Shown piece by piece: positions 17,094-25,160 of a stretch of 64,000 nt of DNA. The stretch covers positions 117,232 through 181,231 of the forward strand of contig NZ_JAQTLS010000004.1 of assembly GCF_028714775.1 (NCBI RefSeq), in the 5' to 3' direction. The notes beneath the pieces are model-generated. The model was not told where the DNA came from and did no database searches. It worked only from the letters and a program-made list of their open reading frames with translations. The position numbers and the translations under genes were made by a program. The first letter of the stretch is position 1, and every line of letters begins with the position of its first letter. Source of the stretch: Thiothrix sp. (GTDB lineage: Bacteria > Pseudomonadota > Gammaproteobacteria > Thiotrichales > Thiotrichaceae).

Positions 17094-18277
17094 ACCCGAA
17101 TCCGTTCACTTCAAGTACTGCAAAGCCGCCGTATGTGCGGCTTTCGGTTTTCTATTTCGCCTATTTCGCCGCGCTGGGGGTATTCGTCCCGTATTGGACG
17201 GTGTACCTGAAAAAAGTCACGGGCTTTTCCGCTGCACAAATCGGGGAACTGATGGCGGTGTTCATGGCGAGCAAAGTCATTGCACCGTTCATTTGGGGGT
17301 GGTTGGCAGACCATACCGGACACCGCTTGCGCATTATCCGCTTAGCAAGTTTGCTGGCAGTGTTGTGTTTTGTCGGGGTGTATTGGCAGCAAAGCTACGG
17401 CTGGATGGTGCTGCTGATGGCGGGTTTCGGGTTTTTCTGGAATGCTTCGTTGCCGCAGTTTGAGGCGTTGACGCTCAATCATTTAGGGACGCACATAGGG
17501 CGTTATAGCTGGATACGTTTGTGGGGTTCCATCGGTTTCATTGTGATGGTGGTGGGGTTGCCGCCGTTGCTGGAAAGTGGTGGCATGACGCGGGTGGTGG
17601 ATGCGATGCTGGTGCTGTTCGTCGGCATTTGGTTGGCGACGTGGCTGGTGCGGGATAAGCCGCACCATGCGCATACCGAAACCGCGAGCCGTTTGCGCGA
17701 AGTCATCCGCCAGCCTGCGGTGTGGATGTTGCTGTTGGCGTGCGCCTTGCAACAGGCTAGCCACGGGGCGTACTACACCTTTTTCAGCTTGTATTTGGAA
17801 GACCACGGCTATTCGCGCACCTTTACCGGCTGGATGTGGGCGCTGGGGGTGATGGCGGAAGTGGTGCTGTTTTTGTTCATGCACCGCCTGATCCAACGTT
17901 TCGGTGCGGAACGCTTGTTCGTGTTGGCAATGCTGCTGACTGGCATCCGCTGGTTGTTGCTGGGCACATGGGTGGATGTGTTGGCGGTGCTGCTGTTGGC
18001 GCAGGTGTTGCACGCTGCGACTTATGGGCTGTTTCATGCATCCGCCATCCATGTGGTGCATCATGTGTTTCCGGGGCGTTTGCAGGGGCGCGGGCAGGCG
18101 TTATATTCCGGGGTAAGTTTCGGGCTGGGCGGTGCGTTAGGCAGCTTGCTCAGTGGTTATGGCTGGGAAACCTTGGGTGCGACGCAAACCTTTTACATCG
18201 CAACTGTCACGGTCAATGTGGGCTTGTTCCTGAGCTTGTATGCCATGCGGGATTTGGGGAGGCGCTATGGGCAATAA
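17090..18277 (+). CDS. MFS transporter of the HcaT/nucleoside-symporter-like (MFS_1_like) group
   Basis: About 395 residues with around 12 membrane segments. The likely start is TTG at 17090, overlapping the aroC stop (TTGA); the open frame extends further upstream only inside aroC. The segments [37 protein letters not shown] and [19 protein letters not shown] resemble 3-phenylpropionate transporter-like MFS proteins. The substrate cannot be read from sequence. It overlaps birA by 11 bases. Confidence 0.8.
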   Translation: MNPNPFTSSTAKPPYVRLSVFYFAYFAALGVFVPYWTVYLKKVTGFSAAQIGELMAVFMASKVIAPFIWGWLADHTGHRLRIIRLASLLAVLCFVGVYWQQSYGWMVLLMAGFGFFWNASLPQFEALTLNHLGTHIGRYSWIRLWGSIGFIVMVVGLPPLLESGGMTRVVDAMLVLFVGIWLATWLVRDKPHHAHTETASRLREVIRQPAVWMLLLACALQQASHGAYYTFFSLYLEDHGYSRTFTGWMWALGVMAEVVLFLFMHRLIQRFGAERLFVLAMLLTGIRWLLLGTWVDVLAVLLLAQVLHAATYGLFHASAIHVVHHVFPGRLQGRGQALYSGVSFGLGGALGSLLSGYGWETLGATQTFYIATVTVNVGLFLSLYAMRDLGRRYGQ

Positions 18278-19043
18278 CTTATCGGCTGATGAAATCCGCC
18301 AGCATCTGGATGTAGCGGATAGCGTGGGGTTACGTGACATCCACATTTTCCCGGAACTCGATTCCACCAACCGCTGGGCTTTGCAACACGGGCAATGTGG
18401 CGACGTATGCCTTGCTGAGCAGCAAACCGCTGGGCGCGGGCGGCGTGGGCGGCAGTGGGAATCGCCTGCGGGTGTAAACCTGTACTTTTCCCTGCGTTGG
18501 TGTTTTGCCCAAGTGCCCACGCATTTACCGATGCTCAGTCTGGTAACAGGTTTGGCAGTGGCGGAAGCCTTGGATGATTGCGCAATACACGGTCACGGCC
18601 TGAAATGGCCTAATGACGTGTACCATACCGGAAAGAAACTCGGCGGTATTTTGCTGGAAGCGGTGGGTACGTTGGATCAAGTAGTGATCGGCATCGGCCT
18701 GAACGTCAACATGCAACCGGGCACAAATTCCAGCATCGACCAGCCGTGGACGAGCCTACGGGCAGTGGTCGGGGCAAACCTTGACCGCAACCTGTTGGTC
18801 GCTGCCATCCTCAAACGTTTGCTGCCCCATTTGAGGGCATTCCCCCAACTGGATATGGCGCAATTCCAGCGCGACTGGCAACGTTGGGATATTCTGGCAA
18901 ACAGCCCGGTGCGGGTATTGTCTGGCAATGAAGTGCTGGAAGGGGTTGCTTGCGGGGTCGATAGTCAGGGACAATTACGGCTTGCATTAAATGATGGATT
19001 AGTAAAAGTTTTTTCTTCAGCGGATGTATCGGTGCGGATGTGA
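18267..19043 (+). CDS. birA: Biotin--[acetyl-CoA-carboxylase] ligase, short form without a repressor domain
   Basis: About 258 residues from the ATG at 18267, which has GGGGAGG six bases upstream. The catalytic domain is complete: ELDSTNRWAL, the biotinoyl-AMP loop AGRGRRGRQW, LKWPNDVYHTGKKLGGILLE, IGIGLNVNM and the small C-terminal SH3-like domain. Only about 25 residues precede it, so the N-terminal winged helix of E. coli BirA is missing. It should biotinylate AccB but not repress bio genes. It is coupled to coaX through a GTGA overlap. Confidence 0.95.
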   Translation: MGNNLSADEIRQHLDVADSVGLRDIHIFPELDSTNRWALQHGQCGDVCLAEQQTAGRGRRGRQWESPAGVNLYFSLRWCFAQVPTHLPMLSLVTGLAVAEALDDCAIHGHGLKWPNDVYHTGKKLGGILLEAVGTLDQVVIGIGLNVNMQPGTNSSIDQPWTSLRAVVGANLDRNLLVAAILKRLLPHLRAFPQLDMAQFQRDWQRWDILANSPVRVLSGNEVLEGVACGVDSQGQLRLALNDGLVKVFSSADVSVRM

Positions 19044-19801
19044 CAATTTTGCTGGTGGATGCAGGCAACTCACGCCTGAAATGGTCGGTGCTGGATGCTG
19101 CGGGTAACACCTCCGTCCAGCAGGCGCAGGCGTATGCAGGTCGCCCTGCGTTGGCAGCGTTTCTGGATTTGCTGGATACCTACCCAGAAGTGACGCACAT
19201 TACCTTGGTGCATGTGCTGACCACCCTGTTTGCCGACACGGTGGAAGAAACCTGTGCGCAACGTGGTATCGGCCTGCACATTGCGCGTTCCGCCGCCAAG
19301 GCTTACGGCATTACCTCTGGCTACCAGCTTCCGCAGACTTTGGGCGCTGACCGCTTTGTTGGCTTGGTGGCAGCACACCATTTGGTGGAGCGCAAAGCCT
19401 GCATCGTGGTTGATTGCGGCACGGCAGTTACGGTCGATGCGGTGGAAAAGGACGGGCGGCATCTGGGCGGGCTGATCTTACCCGGCTTGCAGCTCTCGGC
19501 GGATGCCTTGATTGCACGCGCCCAAAACCGCCTCAGCCTGTCGTTTGAACACCCCACCATTTTCGCCGATGGAACCAGCCGCGCTATTGGTGGTGGTTGC
19601 CTGTTCGGGCTTGTTGGCGCGATTGAAGGCATTTGTGCGCGGATGCAGCACGCCATGACTACCCCGCTGGTACGCATCCTCACGGGTGGCGATGCCGAGC
19701 ACCTGCGCCCGTGGTTGCAGGGCAATTGCCTGATTATCCCCGATTTGCTGATGCAGGGCTTGCGCTACATCACGGAGCAGGAAGCATGTATCCACTGCTG
19801 A
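19040..19801 (+). CDS. coaX: Type III pantothenate kinase
   Basis: A 253-residue protein from a GTG start overlapping the birA stop. ASKHA-fold motifs are LVDAGNSRLKW (phosphate-1), TLGADRFVGLVAAHH, VVDCGTAVTVDAV and GGLILPGLQLSADAL. It catalyses the first step of CoA synthesis. The birA-coaX pairing is common in proteobacteria. A membrane-anchored SPOR-like gene overlaps its 3' end by 16 bases. Confidence 0.96.
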   Translation: MTILLVDAGNSRLKWSVLDAAGNTSVQQAQAYAGRPALAAFLDLLDTYPEVTHITLVHVLTTLFADTVEETCAQRGIGLHIARSAAKAYGITSGYQLPQTLGADRFVGLVAAHHLVERKACIVVDCGTAVTVDAVEKDGRHLGGLILPGLQLSADALIARAQNRLSLSFEHPTIFADGTSRAIGGGCLFGLVGAIEGICARMQHAMTTPLVRILTGGDAEHLRPWLQGNCLIIPDLLMQGLRYITEQEACIHC

Positions 19802-20430
19802 TCATCCTGTTACTGCTCAATGTCTCGGTGCTGGCGTGGAATGTCGCAGTGTCGCGGGACGCGGAACATACCCGTCCGCCGTTGGTGGAGCCGAATGTCC
19901 CTGCGCTGGAATTGCGCACCGATGTGGAGCAGGTGGTTTACAGTAGCGGTGCGGCGAATACCCAAAGCAGTTGCTACACCATCGGCCCTTACAACAGCGA
20001 AAAAGCCGCGCAACTGGTTTCAGATAAAATCCGTGGCTTTGGCCTTGCGGTGCAAATGCGCCCGATGCGCAGCATGGAAACCCTCAACTTCCTCGTTTAC
20101 ATCCCCCCCCTTGCCGATTATGCGCTGGCGGAAAAGACCGCGCAGGAGATTGCCCACGCCGACGTGCAGGATGTCTCTATCATCAACGAAGGCCCTTACC
20201 GCAACGCGATTTCACTGGGCTTTTTCAACAACCTCAACAAGGCCAAACGCCACGCGGAATACGTCCGCTACCTCGGCTACGATGCGCGGTATACCGAGCA
20301 GCAGACGGCGCGGGAAGTGTTCTGGCTGGACTACGACGAGCCATTCGGCAGCAATACGCCTGTGCAGGCGTGGAGCGCGGCGATAGACGCGACTTCGGAA
20401 GTGCAGCGGATTCCGAGGGCGTGTAAGTAG
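19786..20430 (+). CDS. Membrane-anchored SPOR-like domain protein
   Basis: A 214-residue protein. Residues 2-23 form a signal anchor (YPLLIILLLLNVSVLAWNVA). A SPOR-type repeat follows: CYTIGPYNSEKAAQLVSDKI...FLVYIPP, then AISLGFFNNLNKAKRHAEYV and LGYDAR. SPOR domains bind denuded glycan strands of septal peptidoglycan, so an envelope role is likely. The start lies inside coaX (overlap 16 bases), so the genes are probably coupled. Confidence 0.8.
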   Translation: MYPLLIILLLLNVSVLAWNVAVSRDAEHTRPPLVEPNVPALELRTDVEQVVYSSGAANTQSSCYTIGPYNSEKAAQLVSDKIRGFGLAVQMRPMRSMETLNFLVYIPPLADYALAEKTAQEIAHADVQDVSIINEGPYRNAISLGFFNNLNKAKRHAEYVRYLGYDARYTEQQTAREVFWLDYDEPFGSNTPVQAWSAAIDATSEVQRIPRACK

Positions 20431-20488
20431 CGGTGTCGGGTTAGAATAGCGCGAATCGGTAAGTAACAACCCTGAAACGAGGTGTGCG

Positions 20489-20740
20489 ATGCAAACCATG
20501 ACAGCGAATGAGGCCAAAACCCATTTCGGAAAATTTATTGACAAAGCACAACGAACTCCTGTCGGCGTGATGCGCCGTGGGCGTTTGGTCGGTGTGATGG
20601 TATCTGTTGAAGATTACGAGCAAATGCGGAAGTTCTATGCGAACCGTTTGCTACAAACTCTATGCGAAGTGGGTGAGTATGCTGCCAGTCAGGGGCTAAC
20701 CGAAGAAAAGTTGGCTGAATTGCTTGCTGATGAAAGCTGA
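20489..20740 (+). CDS. Phd/YefM-family antitoxin, apparently without a partner toxin
   Basis: An 83-residue protein with the Phd/YefM fold signature MTANEAKTHFGKFIDKAQR...VGVMVSVEDYEQM and a helical acidic tail. Such antitoxins bind operator DNA and neutralise RelE/Doc-type toxins. No toxin follows: the next 460 bases hold only a hairpin, the DGR template-like repeat and a terminator. It could serve a toxin elsewhere or act only as a DNA-binding protein. Confidence 0.85.
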   Translation: MQTMTANEAKTHFGKFIDKAQRTPVGVMRRGRLVGVMVSVEDYEQMRKFYANRLLQTLCEVGEYAASQGLTEEKLAELLADES

Positions 20741-20819
20741 GTGGTGACGGAGATTTAACGGATTTGGCGATGGTTGGGGGAATTCCTATCCTTTCGCCGC
20801 GTGAGTGTTGGGAACGGAT

Positions 20820-20840
20820 GCAGCATTAATGCGGCTTTTT
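20820..20840 (+). terminator. Weak terminator after the antitoxin gene
   Basis: GCAGCA-TTAA-TGCGGC (6-bp stem with one mismatch) followed by TTTTT. If real, it separates the antitoxin transcript from the template-repeat transcript. Confidence 0.45.
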
Positions 20841-20892
20841 CGTTTGCAAATGCGCTAATTATCAGCCACATTCTTAGGCGGGTTGGGGCAAC

Positions 20893-21014
20893 TCGCGGCG
20901 GTTCTTGGAACAATACCTCCGACAACGTTCGGTGCGCTATCCGTAACAGGAATCATCCTAACAATCGGAACAACAACATAGGGTTTCGAGTGGTGTTAGG
21001 TGAGTGAGTTCTCC
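20893..21014 (+). repeat. DGR template repeat (TR)
   Basis: This 122-bp sequence aligns gap-free with 23841-23962. Of 21 differences, 20 fall on adenines of this copy (9 A to G, 9 A to T, 2 A to C in the other copy). One is T to C at 20959. In the reading frame of the variable gene this copy is loaded with AAC/AAT codons (NNTSDN, NRN, NNRNNN), which adenine mutagenesis can diversify without making stops. The last 34 bases are identical in both copies. This copy is not attached to an FGE gene, so it is the template and not a second target. Confidence 0.9.
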
Positions 21015-21141
21015 ATAGTCAACGGCTTGCATCCGGCAAAGCGGTGTATCCACGGATAGCCGACGGCGGTGCAATGACCAACAGCCAGCTTGTCCTGACC
21101 CGGATCGCGACGGTTTGCCCTCCGGTCGAATAGCGAAGCAA

Positions 21142-21181
21142 TCCCGCGCCCTGTCTTGGGTGGTACGGTGCGGGGTTTTTT
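21142..21181 (+). terminator. Terminator of the template RNA unit
   Basis: An 8-bp stem CCCGCGCC/GGTGCGGG (one G-U pair) with a 16-base loop, followed by seven T residues. It lies 24 bases before the start of the NACHT gene. Confidence 0.7.
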
Positions 21182-21204
21182 AAAGTGATGTGAGGAAGGT
21201 GCTT

Positions 21205-23955
21205 ATGCAGTCATTGTGGACGTGGATTTGGGGAAATATCCAAAGTATTGAAGCTCTTGCTGCATTTGTCCTGATTTTATGGGGTCTTTGGTGGGGGGTG
21301 TGGGGACGTTTGCGAAAACCTCCTGTGGTGGTATCCGAACCTACACCTGTTGTGCCACAACCTGCCCGTGATTTGACTGTTTTTTACTACGCGGGCTTGG
21401 ATGCAAGCTGTGAAATGCTAAAACTCAACTTGATTGAGAAACGCTTGGGCGACAAGCAGGCTGGGCGTTTAGGATTATCCGAAATTTATCAAGACCAACG
21501 TATCCGCCTGCCGGAGTCAGGCGATAAAGCCAAAGCGGGCGAACACCTGCGCGAAAGCAAAGATGCAGAGCCGTTGATGGAGGCATTGAATAAACTTGAA
21601 AGCCGCCGCTTGGTCATTCTTGGCAAACTGGGTTCAGGCAAAAGCAGTTTTGTGAATTACGTGACTCACTGCATTATCCAAAGCCGCAGCAAGCCCGTTG
21701 CCAATTTACCCAGTTTTATGAGTAACCGCCCCATCGTGCGGTTGTTGTTGCGTGAGGTTGGTTTGCATGTGGATTCAACCAGCAACAGTAATGGGCTGAT
21801 CTGGCGCGAACTCAAGGCAGGTGTCCAGCAACAGATTGAAAAGCATTTGTTGAGCCAAGGGGAAATGGCACTGAAACCAAGCGAGTTTGAACAGTTTTGG
21901 CCTGCGTTTCAACGTGATTTTATCCAGCAGAATGGTATTTTGCTACTGGATGGTTTGGATGAAGTGAGCAGGGAAGATGCTGTGGCTGCTTTGCGCGAAG
22001 GTTTGCTCGCGTTTGCTGCTGATAAAGCTAACCAGAATGTGTTTATCGTTGTGACCAGTCGCCCATCGGCGTATGAGCGTGAGGAACAACGCTTGCCGGG
22101 ATTCTTGCAGACTGAGCTTGAACCAATGAATGAAGACCAAATCCGTGCCTTTATCCGTCAATGGTATCAAGTGATCGAGAGTAGTGACCCGACTCAAGCG
22201 ACAAAGCGAGCGGATGACTTGGCGCGGGATATTTTTGATAACCCGGCCTTGAAAGAAAGGAAAGATTTACAGGAAATGGCGGAACGCCCTTTGCTGTTGA
22301 CCCTGTTGATTGGGCTGAACTCGGCGGGGAAAAGCCTGAACCGTTCACGCCCCGAAGTTTACCGGGAAATTATCGAGCTTTTGCTGCAACGTTGGCAGGA
22401 AAACTTGCGCGAACACCTGCCTTCTTTGCGCCCTGAGTTACAAGAGGGGATGCGGGTATTGCAAAAATCCCCGGATGCCTTGATGAAATCCTTACAGAAA
22501 ACCGCGTATGAAACCTACGAAAGCCTTGGGAGCGCGGGGGCGGGAAATGCCGTTTTGGAATTCAGTGCTGCCATTGCGTTGGGCAACCTGTACGGCAAGT
22601 GTGAAAGCGATAACCTCAACCATGTTTTGGAATTTCTGCAAGACCGTAGCACCTTGTTGGTGGCTGGCAATCAGCCGGGCAAGCTGCAATTTGCCCACAA
22701 GTCCTTCCATGAATATTTGGCGGCGCGGCATTTATTCAATGAGGCTGATTGGGAAGAGCAGATTACCCGCTTGCTGTTGGCTAACCCGCAGTGGTGGCGT
22801 GAAGTTTTCTTGTTCATGGCAAAAGATGAAGCAGATGGGCGTTATGGCAAAGCGGTGGCATTTTTGCATGACGCATTGTTGGGTGGTTATAAACGTGACG
22901 ATGTTGCCCAACAGCGTCTGCTGATTTTGGCGGCGGAAGCGGCGATGGAAATGGAATTGCCGGATAATCTTGGTAAACGTACCCATGAGGAGTTGTACCG
23001 TTTCCTGCAAACGGAGTTGGTTCTATTGTTACCAAATTCTGACCTTGCAGTGGTTGAATGTGCGGAAGCAGGACGCTTATTGGGTGAACTCGGCGATCCG
23101 CGCCCCGGTGTGGGTGTTATCCGCGATGGTGAAAGTAAAGGTTTACCAGATATTGATTGGGTAAGAATCCCATCGGGTAGGCTCCGCATGGGGTTTGAAG
23201 CGGATGAAAACCAATTGGAAAATTGGGACAAACACGCGAAGCCTGCCCACGATGTTGCCTTGCCCGTCTTTTTGATGAGCCGTTTCCCTGTCACCAATGC
23301 CCAGTTTGCCTGTTTTGTGGGGGCAGGTGGCTATCAGGATGAGCTTTATTGGAAGACCAGTGATGCGGGTTTTAAATGGTGGAAACAGCGTGAGGTGCGT
23401 TTCCCTGTGTATTGGGATCAACGCAAATGGAGTAACCCCAATCACCCTGTTGTGGGAGTGTGCTGGTATGAGGCTTTGGCTTTTTGTGAATGGCTAAATA
23501 GAATGGGCAATTTGCACGGGCAGCGGGTGCGTTTACCGACAGAGGCAGAATGGGAATATGCCGCCCGTGGTGCGGATGGGTGGCGTTATGCTTGGGGTAA
23601 TGAGGCTGACCCTAGATTGGGTAACTACGATGACACTGGGCTTGGGCAAACATCCGCTGTGGGCTTATTTCCTGCGGGTAAGGCATTTGGTTTACAGGAT
23701 ATGACAGGGAATGTATGGGAGTGGACAACTAGCCAATGGGGAAAAGATTGGCAGAATCCTGAGTTCACTTACGATAAATGGGATGAGGAGGCAGAAAAGC
23801 GTGATAACTTAAATTCCGATGGTGATGTTTTGCGCATAATTCGCGGCGGTTCTTGGGTCAGTTCCTCCGGCTTCGTTCGGTGCGCTGTCCGTTACTGGAA
23901 TCATCCCCTCTCTCGGAGCGGCGACTTGGGGTTTCGAGTGGTGTTAGGTGAGTGA
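21205..23955 (+). CDS. Membrane-anchored NACHT NTPase with C-terminal FGE-sulfatase variable domain (DGR target)
   Basis: About 916 residues from the ATG at 21205, supported by AGGAAGG five bases upstream; a GTG at 21190 lies inside that region. Residues 12-35 form one membrane segment. A NACHT/STAND ATPase follows with Walker A GKLGSGKSS (about 140-148), Walker B GILLLDGLDEV (about 245) and sensor TSRPSAY. A helical arm ends in FAHKSFHEYLAARHLF. Residues about 650-916 form a formylglycine-generating-enzyme/C-type-lectin-like domain (WVRIPSGRLRMG, MSRFPVTNAQF, RLPTEAEWEYAARG, GNVWEWTTSQWG, RGGSW). Its last 37 residues (880-916) are encoded by the variable repeat. NACHT-FGE proteins with hypervariable C-termini are thought to be ligand sensors in conflict or self-recognition systems; that role is inference here. 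Confidence 0.9.
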   Translation: MQSLWTWIWGNIQSIEALAAFVLILWGLWWGVWGRLRKPPVVVSEPTPVVPQPARDLTVFYYAGLDASCEMLKLNLIEKRLGDKQAGRLGLSEIYQDQRIRLPESGDKAKAGEHLRESKDAEPLMEALNKLESRRLVILGKLGSGKSSFVNYVTHCIIQSRSKPVANLPSFMSNRPIVRLLLREVGLHVDSTSNSNGLIWRELKAGVQQQIEKHLLSQGEMALKPSEFEQFWPAFQRDFIQQNGILLLDGLDEVSREDAVAALREGLLAFAADKANQNVFIVVTSRPSAYEREEQRLPGFLQTELEPMNEDQIRAFIRQWYQVIESSDPTQATKRADDLARDIFDNPALKERKDLQEMAERPLLLTLLIGLNSAGKSLNRSRPEVYREIIELLLQRWQENLREHLPSLRPELQEGMRVLQKSPDALMKSLQKTAYETYESLGSAGAGNAVLEFSAAIALGNLYGKCESDNLNHVLEFLQDRSTLLVAGNQPGKLQFAHKSFHEYLAARHLFNEADWEEQITRLLLANPQWWREVFLFMAKDEADGRYGKAVAFLHDALLGGYKRDDVAQQRLLILAAEAAMEMELPDNLGKRTHEELYRFLQTELVLLLPNSDLAVVECAEAGRLLGELGDPRPGVGVIRDGESKGLPDIDWVRIPSGRLRMGFEADENQLENWDKHAKPAHDVALPVFLMSRFPVTNAQFACFVGAGGYQDELYWKTSDAGFKWWKQREVRFPVYWDQRKWSNPNHPVVGVCWYEALAFCEWLNRMGNLHGQRVRLPTEAEWEYAARGADGWRYAWGNEADPRLGNYDDTGLGQTSAVGLFPAGKAFGLQDMTGNVWEWTTSQWGKDWQNPEFTYDKWDEEAEKRDNLNSDGDVLRIIRGGSWVSSSGFVRCAVRYWNHPLSRSGDLGFRVVLGE

Positions 23956-23962
23956 GTTCTCC
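23841..23962 (+). repeat. DGR variable repeat (VR)
   Basis: This is the 3' end of the NACHT-FGE gene plus 7 bases past its stop. It pairs with the template at 20893-21014 over 122 bp with no gap. Fourteen of the 37 encoded residues differ from the template translation; they cluster after RGGSW and around NHP, the usual ligand-facing positions of FGE/CLec variable domains. The single non-adenine change is silent (CCT to CCC, Pro). Confidence 0.9.
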
Positions 23963-24026
23963 CTGGCTTTTCTGCGGTGCTGGGTACTGGTATCCTGACT
24001 TCTGATTGCTGATCTTCTGCCGGAAG

Positions 24027-24062
24027 CCCTCACCCCAACCCCTCTCCCAGAGGTAGAGGGGC
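24027..24062 (+). repeat. REP-like dispersed repeat
   Basis: CCCTCACCCCAACCCCTCTC followed by a short loop and AGAGGGG forms a 7-bp hairpin. This C-rich string resembles a repeat found between genes in many proteobacterial genomes. It lies in the gap downstream of the variable repeat. Confidence 0.5.
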
Positions 24063-24093
24063 TAAGAAAAACAGCATCTTGCTCACCATCTAT

Positions 24094-24438
24094 TCACCGC
24101 AGAAATCCACCCACCTTGTTTTCCAACAGCCGCACCAACTCCGGCTGCATGTAGTCGTAATCATCAGGAATATCCAAACAGATAACCCGCTTGCCGTTCA
24201 GGTGAGTTTTGAACTGCTTTGCGAGTTTGTTGCGGTGGGTTTTTTCCATCACGAAAATCAGCGTTGCCCATTCGATTTGCTCGACGGATAGGCGCACGTC
24301 AGCATCATTGCCGAGTCCGGCAGAGTCCGTTTCCACATCAGGCCACATAGAAAAAACCTGCTCAGCGGTTGGGCTGCGCAGGCGGTTTTGGGTACAGATG
24401 AATAGGGCGCGAATCACAAGACACCAACCCACCCCCAT
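24094..24438 (-). CDS. Low-molecular-weight protein tyrosine phosphatase-like protein
   Basis: At most 114 residues. The P-loop is FICTQNRLRSPTAEQVF, a CX5RS motif close to the N-terminus as in LMW-PTPs. DSAGLGNDADVRLS, WATLIFVMEKTHRNKL and the late acid loop CLDIPDDYDYM match a small COG4551-like phosphatase group. The start is unclear: ATG at 24438, or GTG at 24417, which would give the usual short N-terminus (IRALFICTQN). The substrate is unknown. No terminator or coupling with its neighbours is evident. Confidence 0.85.
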   Translation of the reverse strand: MGVGWCLVIRALFICTQNRLRSPTAEQVFSMWPDVETDSAGLGNDADVRLSVEQIEWATLIFVMEKTHRNKLAKQFKTHLNGKRVICLDIPDDYDYMQPELVRLLENKVGGFLR

Positions 24439-24508
24439 GTACCACTAGCGGTATCACAGGGGGAGTGGTTTTTCGGCCTGCTTCCAATGAGTTTGTTGGG
24501 CAACGCAA

Positions 24509-25024
24509 TCAGAAAATGCAGGAGTGCGGCAGCGGTGCAACGTTGGCTTTGACCGTGCCTACGTTGAGTGTGGCTGATTGGAAGTCGGTATTAGGGACAC
24601 CGATAGAGGCTTGCTTTTGCCCATTGGCAGGGACTACCACAGGTGAGCCTTTGATGGTCACGAATTCGCCCGGTTTTGTCGTTTTGCATTTGGTAGGGAT
24701 GCATAGAGACCCAGCAGGCATACCACTGCAATCCACTGGGTAGTATTCGACGCATTGGTTTAGTTTTTGGCCTTTAAACACAGGCGTATAGGTTTGTGGG
24801 GTAGTGTTTTTGTTAACCAGTGTGCCGATGACGCTGGATGACGAGGGGTTGCCGCAGACGTATTTCACATCCTTGATCACGGGAGCCAGCAGCAAGGGGA
24901 TGTGGTTGCCGATGTTGGTGACAGCGGCGGCGCTTGGTAAGCGGACAGTATTATCAGCGATGGCTGTGCCAATGCTCATGGCAGCAGTCAAGGCGATCAA
25001 AGTGGCGATGTAACGTGGTTTCAT
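24509..25024 (-). CDS. Secreted Cys-containing protein of unknown function
   Basis: A 171-residue protein with an AAGGAG ribosome site. The signal peptide MKPRYIATLIALTAAMSIGT is cleaved after AIA. The mature part has six Cys (YVCGN, NQCVEY, VDCSG, SLCIP, TKCKT, HSCIF), suggesting disulfide bonds, and a Thr/Asn/Pro-rich beta-type composition. I recognise no domain. A single gene. Confidence 0.75.
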   Translation of the reverse strand: MKPRYIATLIALTAAMSIGTAIADNTVRLPSAAAVTNIGNHIPLLLAPVIKDVKYVCGNPSSSSVIGTLVNKNTTPQTYTPVFKGQKLNQCVEYYPVDCSGMPAGSLCIPTKCKTTKPGEFVTIKGSPVVVPANGQKQASIGVPNTDFQSATLNVGTVKANVAPLPHSCIF

Positions 25025-25160
25025 GGTGATACTCCTTATGCAAGTTAGTCTTTATAGGTAACGTTGATACCGGAATTTTGTTTACTGTTATAGAGTTAAA
25101 GCATACTCTTTTTTTTTGCGGGCGACAGTGCGTTTTGTGAACAGATGGCAGCAGATATGA

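Larger units (their letters stand above)
20841..21181 (+). ncRNA. Candidate template RNA unit of a diversity-generating retroelement
   Basis: About 340 nt between two terminator-like hairpins. It contains the 122-bp template repeat (20893-21014) and then a 160-nt non-coding spacer. In the well-studied Bordetella phage DGR the template RNA also needs a downstream spacer for cDNA priming, and a comparable spacer is present here. No ORF in the stretch looks like a protein: the 77-codon frame at 20774-21007 resembles a protein only where it reads through the repeat. I could not identify a convincing promoter. Confidence 0.55.

Noticed and set aside
20774-21007. A 77-codon plus-strand frame over the template repeat
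   Set aside because: It looks like the end of an FGE protein only where it reads through the repeat. The upstream codons match nothing, and there is no ribosome site. It is better read as a non-coding template.
24027-24062. The C-rich hairpin downstream of the variable repeat as the DGR target hairpin
   Set aside because: It starts 65 bases after the repeat, further than DGR target hairpins usually lie, and its sequence fits a common intergenic repeat better.
20431-24093. A DGR reverse transcriptase or Avd gene in the island
   Set aside because: No frame in the window carries RT motifs. The only other gene in the island is a Phd-type antitoxin, which is not the helical-bundle Avd.
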